Shown here piece by piece: positions 1 through 10,205 of a stretch of 64,000 nucleotides of DNA. The position numbers and the translations under genes are program-made. Every line of letters begins with the position of its first letter. Positions within the stretch are counted from its first letter, which is position 1. The stretch comes from Symbiodinium natans (lineage: Eukaryota > Sar > Dinophyceae > Suessiales > Symbiodiniaceae). The notes beneath the pieces are model-generated. The model was given only the letters and a program-made list of their open reading frames with translations, searched no databases and was not told the origin of the DNA. The stretch spans positions 62,001-126,000 of the forward strand of contig CAJNDS010002254.1 of the NCBI GenBank assembly GCA_905221605.1. The letters are read 5' to 3'.

Positions 1-320
1 GAGTGAGTGAGTGAGCGAGTGAGTGAGTGAGTGTTTCATATTATGTCTTATGTCCACAGCAGAGCTCCACTAGTCACTTTGCAAGATCTGCCGCCTCGAC
101 CTCGTTCATGATTACGCATTGGGATGTTCGACGCAACGTCCAAGAGCAAGAGAAACCAGGGGAGTGAGCAATCGAGAAAGAGAGAAAGAAAGCGAGCGAG
201 AGAGAGAGAGAGATGAAAAAAAAGAGACAAAAATAAGTAAAAAAACACATAAAGAAAGAAAGCAAAGAACAGAAAGAAAGAAAGAAAGCAAAGAGGAGGA
301 CAGCGAGATCCAGAGAAAAC
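1..320. repeat. GAGT and purine-rich simple repeats
   Basis: A GAGT tetramer run opens the window (about 1-32). A purine-rich GA/GAAA tract follows at about 165-320. The open frames across it are low-complexity and are not called as genes. Confidence 0.8.
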
Positions 321-415
321 AAGGACCGATGAAAACACGACTTGGCTGCACACGTCACGCGCCGCCCGTGCAAACCAGACCTCGACAGGCTAGAATTGCA
401 AAGAGACCTGAACCT

Positions 416-448
416 TAAACCCTAAACCCTAAACCCTAAACCCTAAAA
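416..448. repeat. Telomere-like CCCTAAA array
   Basis: About four CCCTAAA heptamers. This is the first of many interstitial telomere-like tracts in the window, which occur in both orientations. Confidence 0.9.
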
Positions 449-597
449 CCATGCTCTGGGTGCAGGATCTAAAGGCTTGAAAGCTTAGGGTTTAGTTTCT
501 GGAGTTTGGGGTTCAGGCTGCACTACCCAAGCTGCAAGTTGTAAAGCCCAAACCCTACATGCACCGAGATCCTTGATGCCTGTGGCCTGTGCTACAT

Positions 598-699
598 GGG
601 TGGTTGTCAAGATTATGATCCCTTTTGGGGTGCCCTGAAGAATAGGTGCCGTATTATAATAGTGATCCAAAAAGGGACCATAATTTTTGACAACCACCC
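598..699. mobile_element. 102-bp inverted-repeat element
   Basis: The left end GGGTGGTTGTCAA (598-610) is repeated exactly, inverted, at 687-699. The inversion continues inward with few mismatches (GATTATGATCCCTTTTGG against CCAAAAAGGGACCATAATTT). No transposase is encoded. Size and structure match the intronic elements described below, although the arms belong to a different sequence family. No surrounding exon was established, so it may be a free copy or an unrecognised intron. Confidence 0.75.
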
Positions 700-948
700 A
701 CATGCAAGCTTTATCAGGCTTTGCACACCTTCGGGCCCCGACTGCAGTTCCTGCTGCTCTGAAAACCCTCAACTCTAAACCCGAGGCCCTAAGCCATAAA
801 CTCTAGAACATCCTAATACCTAATCCCCATCTTCCCCACCATCAACCTCCCCCTCGTTGCAATCCCTTATACCCCTGCGTTCACTGGGGTTTACGGTTTA
901 CTCGGCATGGCGCCTTGGGCGCCATTGCCCTCTTCCAAGTCCGTCCAC

Positions 949-1160
949 CCTAAACCCTAAACCCTAAACCCTAACCCCTAAACCCTAAACCCCTAAACCC
1001 TAACTCCTTGCCAGAGAGGCGGCAGCACATCCCAAGCTCCGTGGCCTGCGGAAGACGTCACCCAACACATACACGGTTAAGGGTTTAGGGTTTAGGGTTT
1101 AGGGTTTAGGGTTTAGGGTTTAGGGTTTAGGGTTTAGGGTTTAGGGTTTAGGGTTTAGGG
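949..1160. repeat. Two opposed telomere-like arrays with a short island
   Basis: CCCTAAA repeats run at about 949-1004 and TTTAGGG repeats at 1079-1160, in opposite orientation around about 75 bp of unique sequence. On the minus strand that island has a 13-codon open stretch (1045 to 1007) between a CAG acceptor and AAG followed by GA, a donor type used elsewhere in this window. It is therefore a possible micro-exon, but it is too short to be secure. Confidence 0.55.
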
Positions 1161-1567
1161 ATGTTAAAAACGGAACCTTATATACACTCACCATAAACAG
1201 TAATATAAACCCTGTTTCATATTCGATCGGGGAGACCCGGAAGGAGAGGGGACAGAGGCTGCAAGGCAGAGGTCAGTGAGCAGATTAGAGTTAGAATGTT
1301 TCGTTTCAGCCCAACAAAGAGGCCAAACAACTCCTAATTACAGACATCCCCCGTTCTGATGCTCTTGCAGCCATTCCTTGGAGCCAAAGAGGTGGCTTTC
1401 GGAGAAGAGCTCGAGAATCTGTTTTCTCTATCGCATTGGCTGAGCCTCCAGGCCTCTCCCTGTGAAAAAGCGCATGGGCCGGTACCACCAGCGCCAGCAC
1501 TCTGGCCCTTCAAAGGCCGGGTGAGCCTCCTATCGCCTCCTTATAAGGACCTAAAAACCGGAGACCC

Positions 1568-4297
1568 TCATGCTGAGAGGCATGACTGCTGGAAGTCCTG
1601 GAACTCCTCTTCGGTGAAGAGTGCCCTCTTGATGCCGTCACGAGCAAGGCACATCTGCTTCAGCTCGTCCTTCAACGCCCTCGCCTTGGCCCTGGCCTCG
1701 TCACACTCAGCTCCAACGGTGGCGCCCTGGTGCAAGGCCTGTAGCTTGGAAGCCCCTGGGATGGTCATCGCAAACATCGTCTCTGCAACGTCCGCGAAGC
1801 CCGAAGCATCGCAGCTCATGGTCACGAGGCCTTCGCCCTTGTCCACCGCACCCCGTAGGTATGGAGAGCCAAGGTCCACCTTCAGCAGGGAAGCGAGGAG
1901 CTCCCGGCTCTTCTCCTTAAGGTAGCCCTTATTAAATTTATTAAGCTAGCCCAGTAATCATCTTACAATAAGGACACCCCATTATCCCCATTTCTGGGTG
2001 GGTGTCCCGAGTTGGCTACTTCATAAGGGAACCTTGAAGGAAAAAATGAAAAAGAGCACCGCTGGGCCACCATGTCTCCTTCAACTCCTGCACAGCCTTT
2101 TCAAAGAGCTCGCGGCAGGCTTTCATGACCTGCTTGGTGAAGTCCTTGTACTGGCACAGCTGGATAAACTCTGTGTCCCTCATGACTTTCCGGACCACGG
2201 CTCGGGGCTGGCCCTTCGTGCGCATACGGGTTCTGACGGTGTCCACGACCTTCGCAATGAAGCCGTCTGTGGCCGGGACGCTCTCGTCCAGGGTGATCTC
2301 TGCCAGCAGCATCTTTTCCAGCGAGGGCACAAAGTGGCTGAAGACCTCCCAGGAGGAAGAAGCTCAGCGGGTCGGGAGATGGAGGACTAGGAAGGAGGAA
2401 CATGGGCTCAGGATCTCAAGTCAAGCGGGGATTCGGGGGCCTTTTGGCCCTCACTAGTAGGGCCTGTTCTAAAAGGAGCGGCCTTTCCCGTGGCTTCTGC
2501 GAAGATGTTCTCGAGGTCTTGGCGCGCCTGCTGCAGCGAGTTGGCCAGCTGGCCGGGGCTGCACGACAGCCCATCGAGCTCTGCGAGGCGCGCCCGGAGT
2601 TCGGCCGAAAAGTCCGCGAGGATCGTGGACAGGAAGGCTGAGTACAACTGCCCCACTGGCAACTTGGGGCTGTCTTTGAAGCGGTGCTCCACCTCCTTCT
2701 TCGCCAAACGTGTCTTCTTCTGCTCCTCCACCACCCCCAACTGCTTGAACTCGAATTCCTTCTCGTCCAACTTGTTAAGGACCTTGGTCATCGCAGCCGT
2801 CTTCCAGGTGTTCTGAAGGTAGGAGCAGTAGGCCTTCTCCAAGTGCTGAGCCAGACAGCCCATCCCTGCCACATCTTTCTCCAACAGGCGCTTCAAGTGC
2901 TCGTCGCCTTGTTGGAAGAACTCCAGTTCGTTGCCGTGCTGCACAAAGAGTCGCTCAAAATTGTGGACTACCAGATGCTTCTCCTGTGGAGGCTTGAGCA
3001 TGCAGGCCACCCAGCTCTTGAGGCTGATGCGCCCCAGTGACTCTGGCGAGTCTTCATCGGATGTGCTCTCGTTCAGGACGAGGGCACGCAAGACTTGCGA
3101 GTCGGCGCACTGATCCACTTTAGAGAACACGCCGATGGTGCGCTCTTCCAGCATGTGATTCTGGACGATCCTCATGGCCATGTTGGTGCTTGGGCGAACA
3201 TCACCGGAGGCCGGAACCACGGCCAGGAACATGTCGTGGCAGCCACGGGCCTCGTCGTAGGCCAGCTGCTGGTCGATGATCCTCGAGATCTCCTTCTCCT
3301 TGTCGGCAGGAGACCCGACGATTCCGGGCAAATCCACGAGATCAATGCTCGGTACGGCAGGGTGCTTGATCTCCACCACCAGGAACTTGTCGGCCACGAT
3401 GCCCTGCACTCCGTTCTCCTCGCTCAAGCGCATCATCTCCTCCTGCACGATCAGCCAGCCATTCTCCTGCGGGATTTCCTTAGGCGCGGCTTCTGCTACT
3501 TCCTTTCCATCTTGCATCTTGTAGACTGATAGGAAGGCCTGGCTCACCTCCGGCGTGCGCCGAAGCCTTACATGCACCGCCAGGCGCGTGCAGAAGCGCC
3601 GCTTTCGGGGAAAGATTGGGATGTTGGCCAGCTGTTCCAGGATTGTGGACTTGCCGGTGCTCTCATCGCCAAGGACGATGATTCTTGGTGGAGTCCATCC
3701 TTCCAGGACCTCCTGCAGCAAGTCTCGCATGGGATCCAGTTCCAGGAAGAATTTGCTCATGGCCTCCGCCATGCTGGAAACGGGGGCATGGGTGGAGAGC
3801 CTCCAGTCTCTTCGAGGCCTCTTATGTGGGCGCTCCGGGCGATCGCCTGCATCACCGGCGCTTGCAGAGCCAGAAGCGGCCGGGCCCATGGACAGCGTCC
3901 GGGTCTCAGGATCCTGAAGGCCATGCGATGGCCACTCGATGACGCCCTCAAGACGCTCGGTGCCGCTCTCGTCCTGGTGGGCCGCCGTGTACCTGTCAAT
4001 GGCCGACTTCAGGTCCTTGTTGGGCTGGAGTGTGCTCCCCATCCTCTTACCCGTCTGAGGGGACGTGCCCTTCTTTTCTACCAGGATCCACTTCTCGATG
4101 CTGCTCCGCTCATAGTTGAAGTTGTCTTCGGCGGTCACCGGGTCCTTCATCAGCTCCTTGGTGAAGGGGCAAAGGAAGTCGGCCAGCTGCGGCTGCGAAG
4201 CCCCCTGTCGCCACACCTGCTGCGTGAACCATCCCCAAGACCGAGCGAGGCCGGACATCTTCCAACCAACTTGCGAGTTGCACGTTCGAGCTGGCAA
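1568..4297 (-). CDS. U-box plus dynamin-type large GTPase, three exons
   Basis: The N-terminal part (about residues 38-105) is a U-box, the E2-binding fold of ubiquitin ligases (FLCPFTKELMKDPV). A basic RPHKRPRRD stretch follows at about 156. Next is a dynamin/Mx-type GTPase with G1 GDESTGKST (210-218), a switch-I Thr in FCTRL (about 238), G3 DLPG (322-325) and G4 SKVD (392-395), then a helical stalk. Exon 1 starts at the ATG at 4297 and runs to roughly 2,480; its 3' boundary is uncertain (a GC donor at 2482 would keep phase). Exon 2 is 2345-2079 and exon 3 is 1915-1568, ending in TGA. Exons 2 and 3 join in phase across an inverted-repeat intron. The product would be about 800 residues. The likely role is membrane remodelling or an Mx-like activity coupled to ubiquitination; the U-box fusion is unusual. 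The domain calls are firm, the function is inferred. Confidence 0.82.
1916..2078 (-). mobile_element. Introner intron (family A) in the GTPase gene, GA-AG
   Basis: On the minus strand exon 2 ends TTGAAG, then comes GAGA, then the element beginning CATGGTGGCCCAGC. The element ends GGGCTACCTTAAG, and GAGA is repeated at the start of exon 3. The 4-bp duplication gives a GA donor and the element end gives the AG acceptor. Removal joins ...VQELK to EKSRELLASLL in frame. It resembles the 12,470 and 13,110 introns: GGTGGCCCAGC against GGTAGCCCAGT at the left, and TTACTGGGCTA near the right. Extra sequence lies close to the right end. Confidence 0.82.
2346..2482 (-). other. Probable intron 1 of the GTPase gene
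   Basis: The frame of exon 1 runs into a stop at about 2,408. The stalk resumes in a different frame at GTC TTC AGC CAC (2345, VFSHFVPSL) after GGGAG. A GC donor after AAAG at 2483 is phase-compatible; the GT at 2454 is not. No inverted repeat or target duplication was seen, so the donor choice is tentative. Confidence 0.45.
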
Positions 4298-4373
4298 CGG
4301 CTAACTGAGAGGAACAGGACACCGGGTAACCGCCCTAAAGCCTAAACCAGTACCCTAAACCAGTACCCTGAAC

Positions 4374-4472
4374 TAAACCCTACAAACCCTACAAACCCTA
4401 CCAACCCTACCAACCCTACCAACCCTACCAACCCTACCAACCCTACCAACCCTACAAACCCTACAAACCCTA
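4374..4472. repeat. 9-bp CCCTACMAA array
   Basis: A tandem run of CCCTACCAA/CCCTACAAA nonamers, plausibly derived from the CCCTAAA heptamer. Confidence 0.85.
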
Positions 4473-4502
4473 CAGACCCTGAACCTACTTCAACACGCAC
4501 AT

Positions 4503-4610
4503 GGGGGGATTCCGAAAATGAGGTACCCTTTTTTTGGGGTTCCTCCAAAAAGGATTCTAAAGCAATATGGCATTTGGGGGTATAGTGGTACTGCTATTTC
4601 CGGACATCCC
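4503..4610. mobile_element. Inverted-repeat element, family C
   Basis: The ends GGGGATTCCGAAAATGAGG and GGTACTGCTATTTCCGGAC pair imperfectly over about 23 bp. The interior (GGTACC, T-run, GGGG, then AGGATTC and ATTTGGGGGTAT) resembles the elements at 42,518 and 55,061. An open, unrecognised minus-strand stretch lies just beyond it at about 4,620-4,725, so it may be an intron. Confidence 0.65.
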
Positions 4611-4851
4611 TACATGAATCCAGAGCATCCCGAAGCCCGCTTCGGAGCACCGGCCTCGCGTTGGGCGCTGTGTCGATTTCCCGCTTTCCACCCATGGGGG
4701 CCTTGTCCGCACATACTGGATTTCTACCCGGCACCAGAAATATCATTGCTGTTACGATTATGTTTTGTTGAGATTATGATTGTTACTATTCTACTCTGTA
4801 CCGGATATACTATTGTTGACTCAAATATTAGGATGATGGTTATTAGTATTC

Positions 4852-5000
4852 CTATTGCTATTGCTATTGCTATTGCTATTGCCATTGCTATTACTATTAC
4901 GATTATTCTTGCTGGTGCTTGTAGTATTACTACTAGTATTATTCTTATTATATATTTGTGTATACTGTATATACATATATATATGTGTGTATATTATTAC
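4852..5000. repeat. TTGCTA and AT-rich microsatellites
   Basis: TTGCTA hexamers run at about 4852-4890 and a TA-rich tract with TATACATATATA at about 4960-5000. A GTGC/GTGG-rich run occurs at about 5165-5206. Confidence 0.8.
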
Positions 5001-5291
5001 GTCTAGATGCCTGAGCCGGACATGTGACATGTTGTGTCCAATAAGACCTCAATAACGAACTGGAGACGCTCTGGAGTGCAAAAAAGGTACGCTCTTTCGA
5101 GACAAAGAATTTTTTGTTTCGAGGGTAGGCTCGTTCCTCTCTTCCTCTCTCCTTCTCTCTCTGTACGTGCGTGCGTGCGTGGGTGCGTGTGGGTGCGTGT
5201 GGGTGCGAATCCCTTTGGGGCTCGCAAGTTTACTGTTCTGGGGCTATAGGGAATAAAACAAACCCGAAAATCCAAAACCTAAGCCTACAAC

Positions 5292-5375
5292 CATGAACTC
5301 AGCGCAGGACGGCGGCTGAACGAGCACTCGAAGGCGCTGCCGGCGCCCGTTTTCGCTGCCCGAGGGCACGCGAAC
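5292..5375 (-). CDS. Exon-like island, 28 codons, unrecognised gene
   Basis: On the minus strand a CAG acceptor precedes 28 open codons (VRVPSGSENGRRQRLRVLVQ, then PPSCAEFM). They end at ATG followed by GTTGTAGG, a GT donor. Entry and exit are both phase 0. Codon make-up is GC-rich at third positions, like the confirmed genes, and the flanks are telomere-like repeats. I do not recognise the protein. It may be one exon of a gene that also includes the island at 6,098-6,189. Confidence 0.42.
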
Positions 5376-5586
5376 CTGCTTGGGGTGTAAGGCTTGTGTA
5401 AGGTTTAGGCTTTGGGGCTTATTACAAGGTTCAGGGTTTACAGGTTCTATAGGGCTTGTAGGGTTTATAGGGCTTCCATAGGGTTTAGGGTTCTTTTTGC
5501 CACAACATGTAGGGTTCACAGGGCTTTGGCATGCTTCGGATTCTCGCAGACTCTCCCTGCTTCGAGTTTTTAGGACCTTGGGGATG

Positions 5587-5665
5587 CTTAAGGTTTAGGG
5601 TTTAGGGTTTAGGGTTTAGGGTTTAGGGTTTGGGGTTTAGGGTTTAGGGCTTAGGGCTTAGGGTA
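5587..5665. repeat. TTTAGGG array
   Basis: About ten telomere-like heptamers, degenerating to TTAGGGC at the right, directly abutting the inverted-repeat element at 5,661. Confidence 0.9.
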
Positions 5666-5760
5666 GGATGGCCCTTTAGAAAACCCTCTGAAACGTATTC
5701 CGGAAGATGATCCTCTTCAAACCAAAAAGGGAGAATCAGAAATCTCCCAAGGGCCTACCC
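5661..5760. mobile_element. 100-bp inverted-repeat element, sister of the 13,883 intron
   Basis: The ends GGGTAGGATGGCCCTTT and AAGGGCCTACCC are inverted repeats. Along its length it aligns with the intron at 13,883-14,020: TAGGATGGCCC, AACCCTCTGAAA, ATGATCCTCTT and TCCCAAGG occur in both, in the same order. It is a second copy of the same family outside any recognised gene. Confidence 0.85.
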
Positions 5761-5770
5761 TACCACCCCC

Positions 5771-5885
5771 CTACGACCCCATCTAGGTTCCCCCCTTAAA
5801 TAACGTTAATTAGGCTTAATTATCCCTAAATAGCCTTAACTAGGGGAGCCTAGGGGGGGGGGGGGTAGTATAGAGGGGGGTCGTA
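5771..5885. mobile_element. Inverted-repeat element, family B
   Basis: CTACGACCCC at the left is matched by GGGGTCGTA at the right. The interior has GGTTCCCCCC and GTAGTATAGAGGGGG, both also found in the elements near 41.9-42.1 kb. Confidence 0.65.
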
Positions 5886-6097
5886 TACAGAAGAGCCCCT
5901 GATAGACTCAAGGGCGACGGGCTTGATGCTTTTGGCTTTGGCATGGTGGCAGCGGCCCGCGAATCACCAACACCATGAGGGGCATTTGCTGCTACAATTA
6001 AAGATCTCGCTCCGTGAAAAACCCTGAACCTCCTAAACCCTAAACTTGAACCCTAAACCCTACCCCCTAAACCCTCTAAACCCTAACAACCTAAAAC

Positions 6098-6189
6098 CTG
6101 TGCTGGCCCCAACGTCAAGGACTGAGACCCAGGGAGCAGGCGTGCTCCAGCGGCTCTGTGCAAAGTCGATGGCCCGGAGCATAGCAGAC
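6098..6189 (-). CDS. Exon-like island, unrecognised gene
   Basis: On the minus strand, after CCCAAG, a 92-nt open stretch (one base plus 30 codons plus one base) reads SAMLRAIDFAQSRWSTPAPW and continues VSVLDVGAST. It ends at CAG followed by GTTTTAGG, a GT donor. It is flanked by CCCTAAA-like sequence. No homology is recognised. It fits the small-exon pattern and could belong with the 5,292 island. Confidence 0.38.
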
Positions 6190-6893
6190 CTTGGGTGCAG
6201 ACGTGAAGTGTTGTTTCGGGTTTAGGGATATTCGGGCAGTTCTCTACATTTAGGGTCCGTTCTTTGGGGATCCTTATCTTCAGGGTGCCGTACTATGATA
6301 CAGGGAAGCCCATAAGGGGCCCGAATTCAGAGACTTACCCTTGTCGGCAAAAAAAAAGTACCGCTTCAAGCCTTCAACATGCCAGCAGGACCTGGTGTGC
6401 TATGAAGGGTACTTCTACACAGTGATTCAGGACATGGTAGAGCGAGTAAGGTATAATGCGACGAACTGTAAGGAAAGCCCACAGCGGTTGAAGCTAAACT
6501 AGTCTTTAAGTCGTCAATCCTGCTCGGGTCTTCATCGAGCGATCTTAGACATGCCAGGCGAGGCACACCGGATCCAAACGACTCCAGTCTCTTTTCGTGC
6601 ACCATCCGTGCCAATGTGCCCGCAAGTCTTGTGGTCGGTTGGGCTGGCCCAAACTGCACATGTACACCAAAGGGAAAATCGAGGGCCATCGAGAGGCCAT
6701 CGAGCCTACACCCCCAATGACAAGAAACGTTCAATCATATCACGGCGCACAGCTCGGAGCTTCTCCAAGACGCAACACAAAGCAAACACACAAGCTTCCG
6801 CATCAGAGATCACAATGTTCAAGGCTACCACACTGCCACCTCAAGCTGCAAGCGCCGCGCTGAAAATTACCTGGGAACCGGATGAAGCGGCAC

Positions 6894-8338
6894 TCAGTAG
6901 ACCTCCACGTGGTAGCGATCCGCCTTCTTCATGGCCTTGGCGAACTCGGCCCAGTCCTTGCCAGCCTTCTCCGCGATGGGGCCGAAGCACTCGGCCATGC
7001 CGGACTCCATACCTAGTTCATGGTTTAGGGTTCATGGTTTATAGGGCTTAGGGTTTAGGTTTTAAGTACCCTTAAACATGTAAAATGGTACCCAACTATG
7101 ACAAGGATACCCTTCAAGCCGCACATGTAGACGTGGGTCTTCTCATCCTGCATGAGCTCCCAGAGTTCATCCGCGTACTCGGCCATCTTGGTCTGAATGT
7201 ACATCTTCTGGCCTGCTGCGTTCTTCTGCTCGCGGCTGATGGCGTAGTCGTAGCGGAACTGATCTGGGTAGCTCTTCGTGTACGCCTGGTGCTCATCGTC
7301 GTACAACAAGGACTTGGAGTAGGGCACGCCCATGAAGAGCCAAGCAAGGCCCTTGAACTTGCGGCCATCAGAGCCTGCTCCAGCATCGTCGTGGAAGAGG
7401 AGGCGGCAGTAAGAGCGCATGGGCGCAATGCCGGTGCCTGTGGCCAGCATGATGATGTTGGCTTCCGGGTCCTCTGGCAGGAGCATCTCAGCACCGGTAG
7501 GGCCGGTGATCATCACGTCATCCCCTGGGCTCAGGTCGCAGATGTGGTTCGAGCAGACGCCGCGGTACACCTTGTTGTCGGGGTAGGCCGTGCCCGCCTT
7601 GTCCGGCTTGTCCTCTCCCTTCTCACGGTTGGCATACTGGCCATCAACCTCCACAACACGCTTCACCTGGGGTAGGTTTGGGGGGGGGGGCCCTATAAAC
7701 ACTAAATTGTTACGGCTTTAAAAAGGATTATATAGGGAATAAGCGCAACAAAAGTGAAAAAGTATGTTCCAACCTACCCATGTCACGCACAGGGATACGG
7801 TCTTGGAGTTCTGGTTGTCACCAACAGCCGATGAGGCGATGGAATACAATCGAATCCTTGCCGGTGTCTCGCCCTTCTTGTCGGGTCCTGGGGCGATGAC
7901 GCCGATGGATTGTCCCTCAATGTATGGCACCTTGCCACCGTGGTCGAAGGTCACGTGGGTGGTTTCCCAATTCGCATCCCCGGTCTCTTCGGTGAGGGTC
8001 TGTGGGTGCACGTCGTTCTCAATGACCTTGCCCGGGTAAGGAGCTTTTGGGGTGAAGAGGTTCCACGGGATCTCCTTGCCATGGACCACCTTCACGCCCT
8101 TCTTCTTCACGGCCGCCGCTCGGCAAGCTGTGGCTTCGGACCTCCTGCTCACAGCAGCTGCGGCCGCCACGCACGCAACGGCCCCAGCCAGGGGAGCCGC
8201 CGCGGAACCCCGCTGTGACTGAGGTGGCGCACCGCGCAGCTGCGCGGGGGCGGAAGGGGCCGCGCTTGGCGCACCCGGCGCCAGGAACGCGTAGCCGCCG
8301 AGCAACGCTGCGGCACCGAGGGTTGCTGCCTGTGCCAT
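6894..8338 (-). CDS. petH: Plastid ferredoxin-NADP(+) reductase, three exons, complete
   Basis: Transfers electrons from reduced ferredoxin to NADP+ at the end of photosynthetic electron transport. Exons are 8338-7787, 7666-7111 and 7012-6894, which join in phase to 408 residues. The N-terminus has a hydrophobic segment ending in YAFLAPGAP, then a Pro/Ser/Ala-rich stretch, then a second hydrophobic segment (about 47-63) before RR. This is the signal plus transit plus stop-transfer layout of dinoflagellate plastid preproteins. The FAD site RLYSIASS is at 163-170. VCSNHICDLSPGDDV, ITGPTGAEML and LATGTGIAPMRS (NADP-binding region) follow, then MYIQTKMAEYADELW, YMCGLKG and the C-terminal VEVY with the terminal Tyr that stacks on flavin. 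Every family landmark is present. Intron 1 is an introner; intron 2 carries telomere-like repeats. Confidence 0.97.
7013..7110 (-). other. Reductase intron 2, containing telomere-like sequence
   Basis: A GT-AG intron of 98 bp splits a Gly codon in the conserved GLKG-MESG junction, so its limits are fixed by protein conservation. The 3' half reads CCTAAACCCTAAGCCC followed by AACCCTAAACC, that is, degenerate telomere heptamers inside a transcribed gene. Confidence 0.93.
7667..7786 (-). mobile_element. Introner intron in the reductase gene, GT-AG
   Basis: Exon 1 ends TGC, followed by GTGA, then the element CATGGGTAGGTTGG...CCAAACCTACCCCAG, then GTGA again as exon 2 begins (SLC-VKR). The 4-bp duplication GTGA supplies the GT donor and the element end supplies AG. 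The inverted ends pair over about 11 bp. The interior holds a 12-base C tract on the coding strand. The junction is fixed by the highly conserved SLCVKR motif, so the boundaries are firm. Confidence 0.93.
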
Positions 8339-8339
8339 G

Positions 8340-8880
8340 CTGTCTAAGCTCCCCTTTGACGGTTTTGGATTCGACGTCTACTGAGCTGGTAGCTTGGGCC
8401 GTGCGGTTTCGAATCGTTTCGGGTTTCGGGCCAATTTGGGGATGAAGTCTCCAAGGGAGGCGGATGTTGATGGATGTGTATCGGCCATGACGCCTCATTG
8501 CTTGCAAGAAGATAAGATGCGACTGATTTAAGGGTCAGCGCGGCTTCTGACTCCAACCCAGAATTACTGAACCCAAAGCCCTATAAACCCTTCAAACCTT
8601 AGAGACCCTAAACCGTATACCCTAAAGCCCACAAGGGCAGTGTCAAGCCCAGCCGCTCACTGGACATCCCGGTAGATCGTTCTCGGGGATGCCGTCGCCC
8701 TGGTCCGGAGCCCAAAAAACCGAGGGCCTAACGGGTTTAATGGGGGTCTGGGGTTAGAATTATAAAGCCGAACCCTAAACCCTACTAAACCCTAAACACT
8801 CATGTCCGTCGACATCTAAAAAAGAAGTCGGTCTTCTCCCTTTAGAGCATCACCTAAAACATCGGTGTCTGCACTCTTTT
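8340..8880. other. Upstream region of the reductase gene
   Basis: No TATA box or promoter is recognised. Degenerate CCCTAAA-type repeats occur at about 8,580-8,630 and 8,765-8,800. Nothing else can be supported. Confidence 0.5.
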
Positions 8881-10205
8881 TGGGGGGGATTCGTGCCGTC
8901 CTAGTTGCTATCTGTTTGGGCGCATGGGTGTGCGGCTTACGGTTGCGCCCTAGCCATGCGAGCCGGTGGCTTTCGAGGGTCGAACCGTAACCCCAAACAT
9001 CCCCAAATCCCAGGCGCTAAAGCCTGTAAGAGTTCTGCAGAGGGCGGGGCCCTCAAAAGGCCGCTGGAAGAGGCCCACACATGCTCGGATGCCCACTCTT
9101 GGGTCCGTGGACAGCCCTTGAAGTGATCCGAGTGCCCGGAGCACAACTTGTGTACACCGGTGGGCCAACGCGTGCCACGCTTCCCAGGTTGCACCACTGT
9201 TGCACATGATTGCGCGTGTGAGCATCTGCCTTGGCGAGCCGATGACCTCCTGCTGCTGTTGCTGCTCAAGACAGCATTTGTGAGTACCATCATCAAGCTC
9301 AGTTCTTTGCTCAGCAAGTCGCGACCACCTGCAGAAGCAGGATGTATGGCCTCGCACAGGTTCATGGCACGGATGCTCGGAGGACGGGGTTTGACAGACC
9401 AATGCCAGGGGACGTCTGAGCGGCTTGCAGAACATTCATATCGTGTAGACTGAAGCTGTGAGAAGTAGCAGACCATGGATGATCGCTACTGGAATGTTCG
9501 CATCCATTGTTGTGTGCATCCAGCAGGGAGCCCATGTGAGCGTGCGCATTCAATCTCACGTCACGAAAGGTTCGCGAATTCAAGATGCCTCGCACGCGAC
9601 AGAACACAAGCCCTTTGGCTTCTGCTCCACACGCTACTAGGCGCTAATCGGACATCCACCCGACCGAGCCTTGGAATGAAGCCACGTCAGCCCATGCGAG
9701 GGGACCTGGTCCACCTGATGCCACAGGTGAAGCTAAAACAAGTTGGCCGTGGACAGTTGCGAGTATCCTGATATTTGCAAAACCTGGGTTTCCCTTCCTG
9801 GATAGGGCAACTGCTTCCGCACGCTATGACCGCAGACTGATGAGATCCTCTTTTCAAGCAAAGGCATCACAAGGTTTCCGACAATCAGAGCCAACAAATA
9901 CCTGAACCAGCGCTCGCCGTGCCCAGGCTCCATTGAGAAAAGTGTGATGCATTGCCAGCCTCCATTGGCATTCCTCCTGGTTCAGGACATGAACCCCATG
10001 CATCTCAGTGCAACATCGCTCATGCCTTGTGCCGGAACGGCAGAGTATCTGGAAGGAACATGCAGCGGCCTTATGCACTGCGTGACCGCTGATAGAAGCA
10101 TGCGAAAAAGAAGGAAAGATGCGAGAGACACAGGAATCTCAGGAGTTGAAGGACCTTCTGAAACCCTAAGCCGCAAGGACTGTCTTGCGGGAATATCATT
10201 CCATC
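8881..10205. other. No gene recognised
   Basis: Several overlapping open frames of up to about 180 codons exist on both strands. None shows a recognisable domain or consistent coding bias, and no repeat array is seen. Confidence 0.4.

Noticed and set aside
485-772. 95-codon minus frame spanning the 598-699 element
   Set aside because: It reads straight through a palindromic element and shows no coding character.
1-1160. Chromosome end suggested by telomere heptamers
   Set aside because: Similar tracts occur across the whole window in both orientations, including inside introns, so they are interstitial.
2346-2454. GT-AG intron using the GT at 2454 in the GTPase gene
   Set aside because: It changes phase and puts the stalk sequence out of frame; a GC donor at 2482 fits better.
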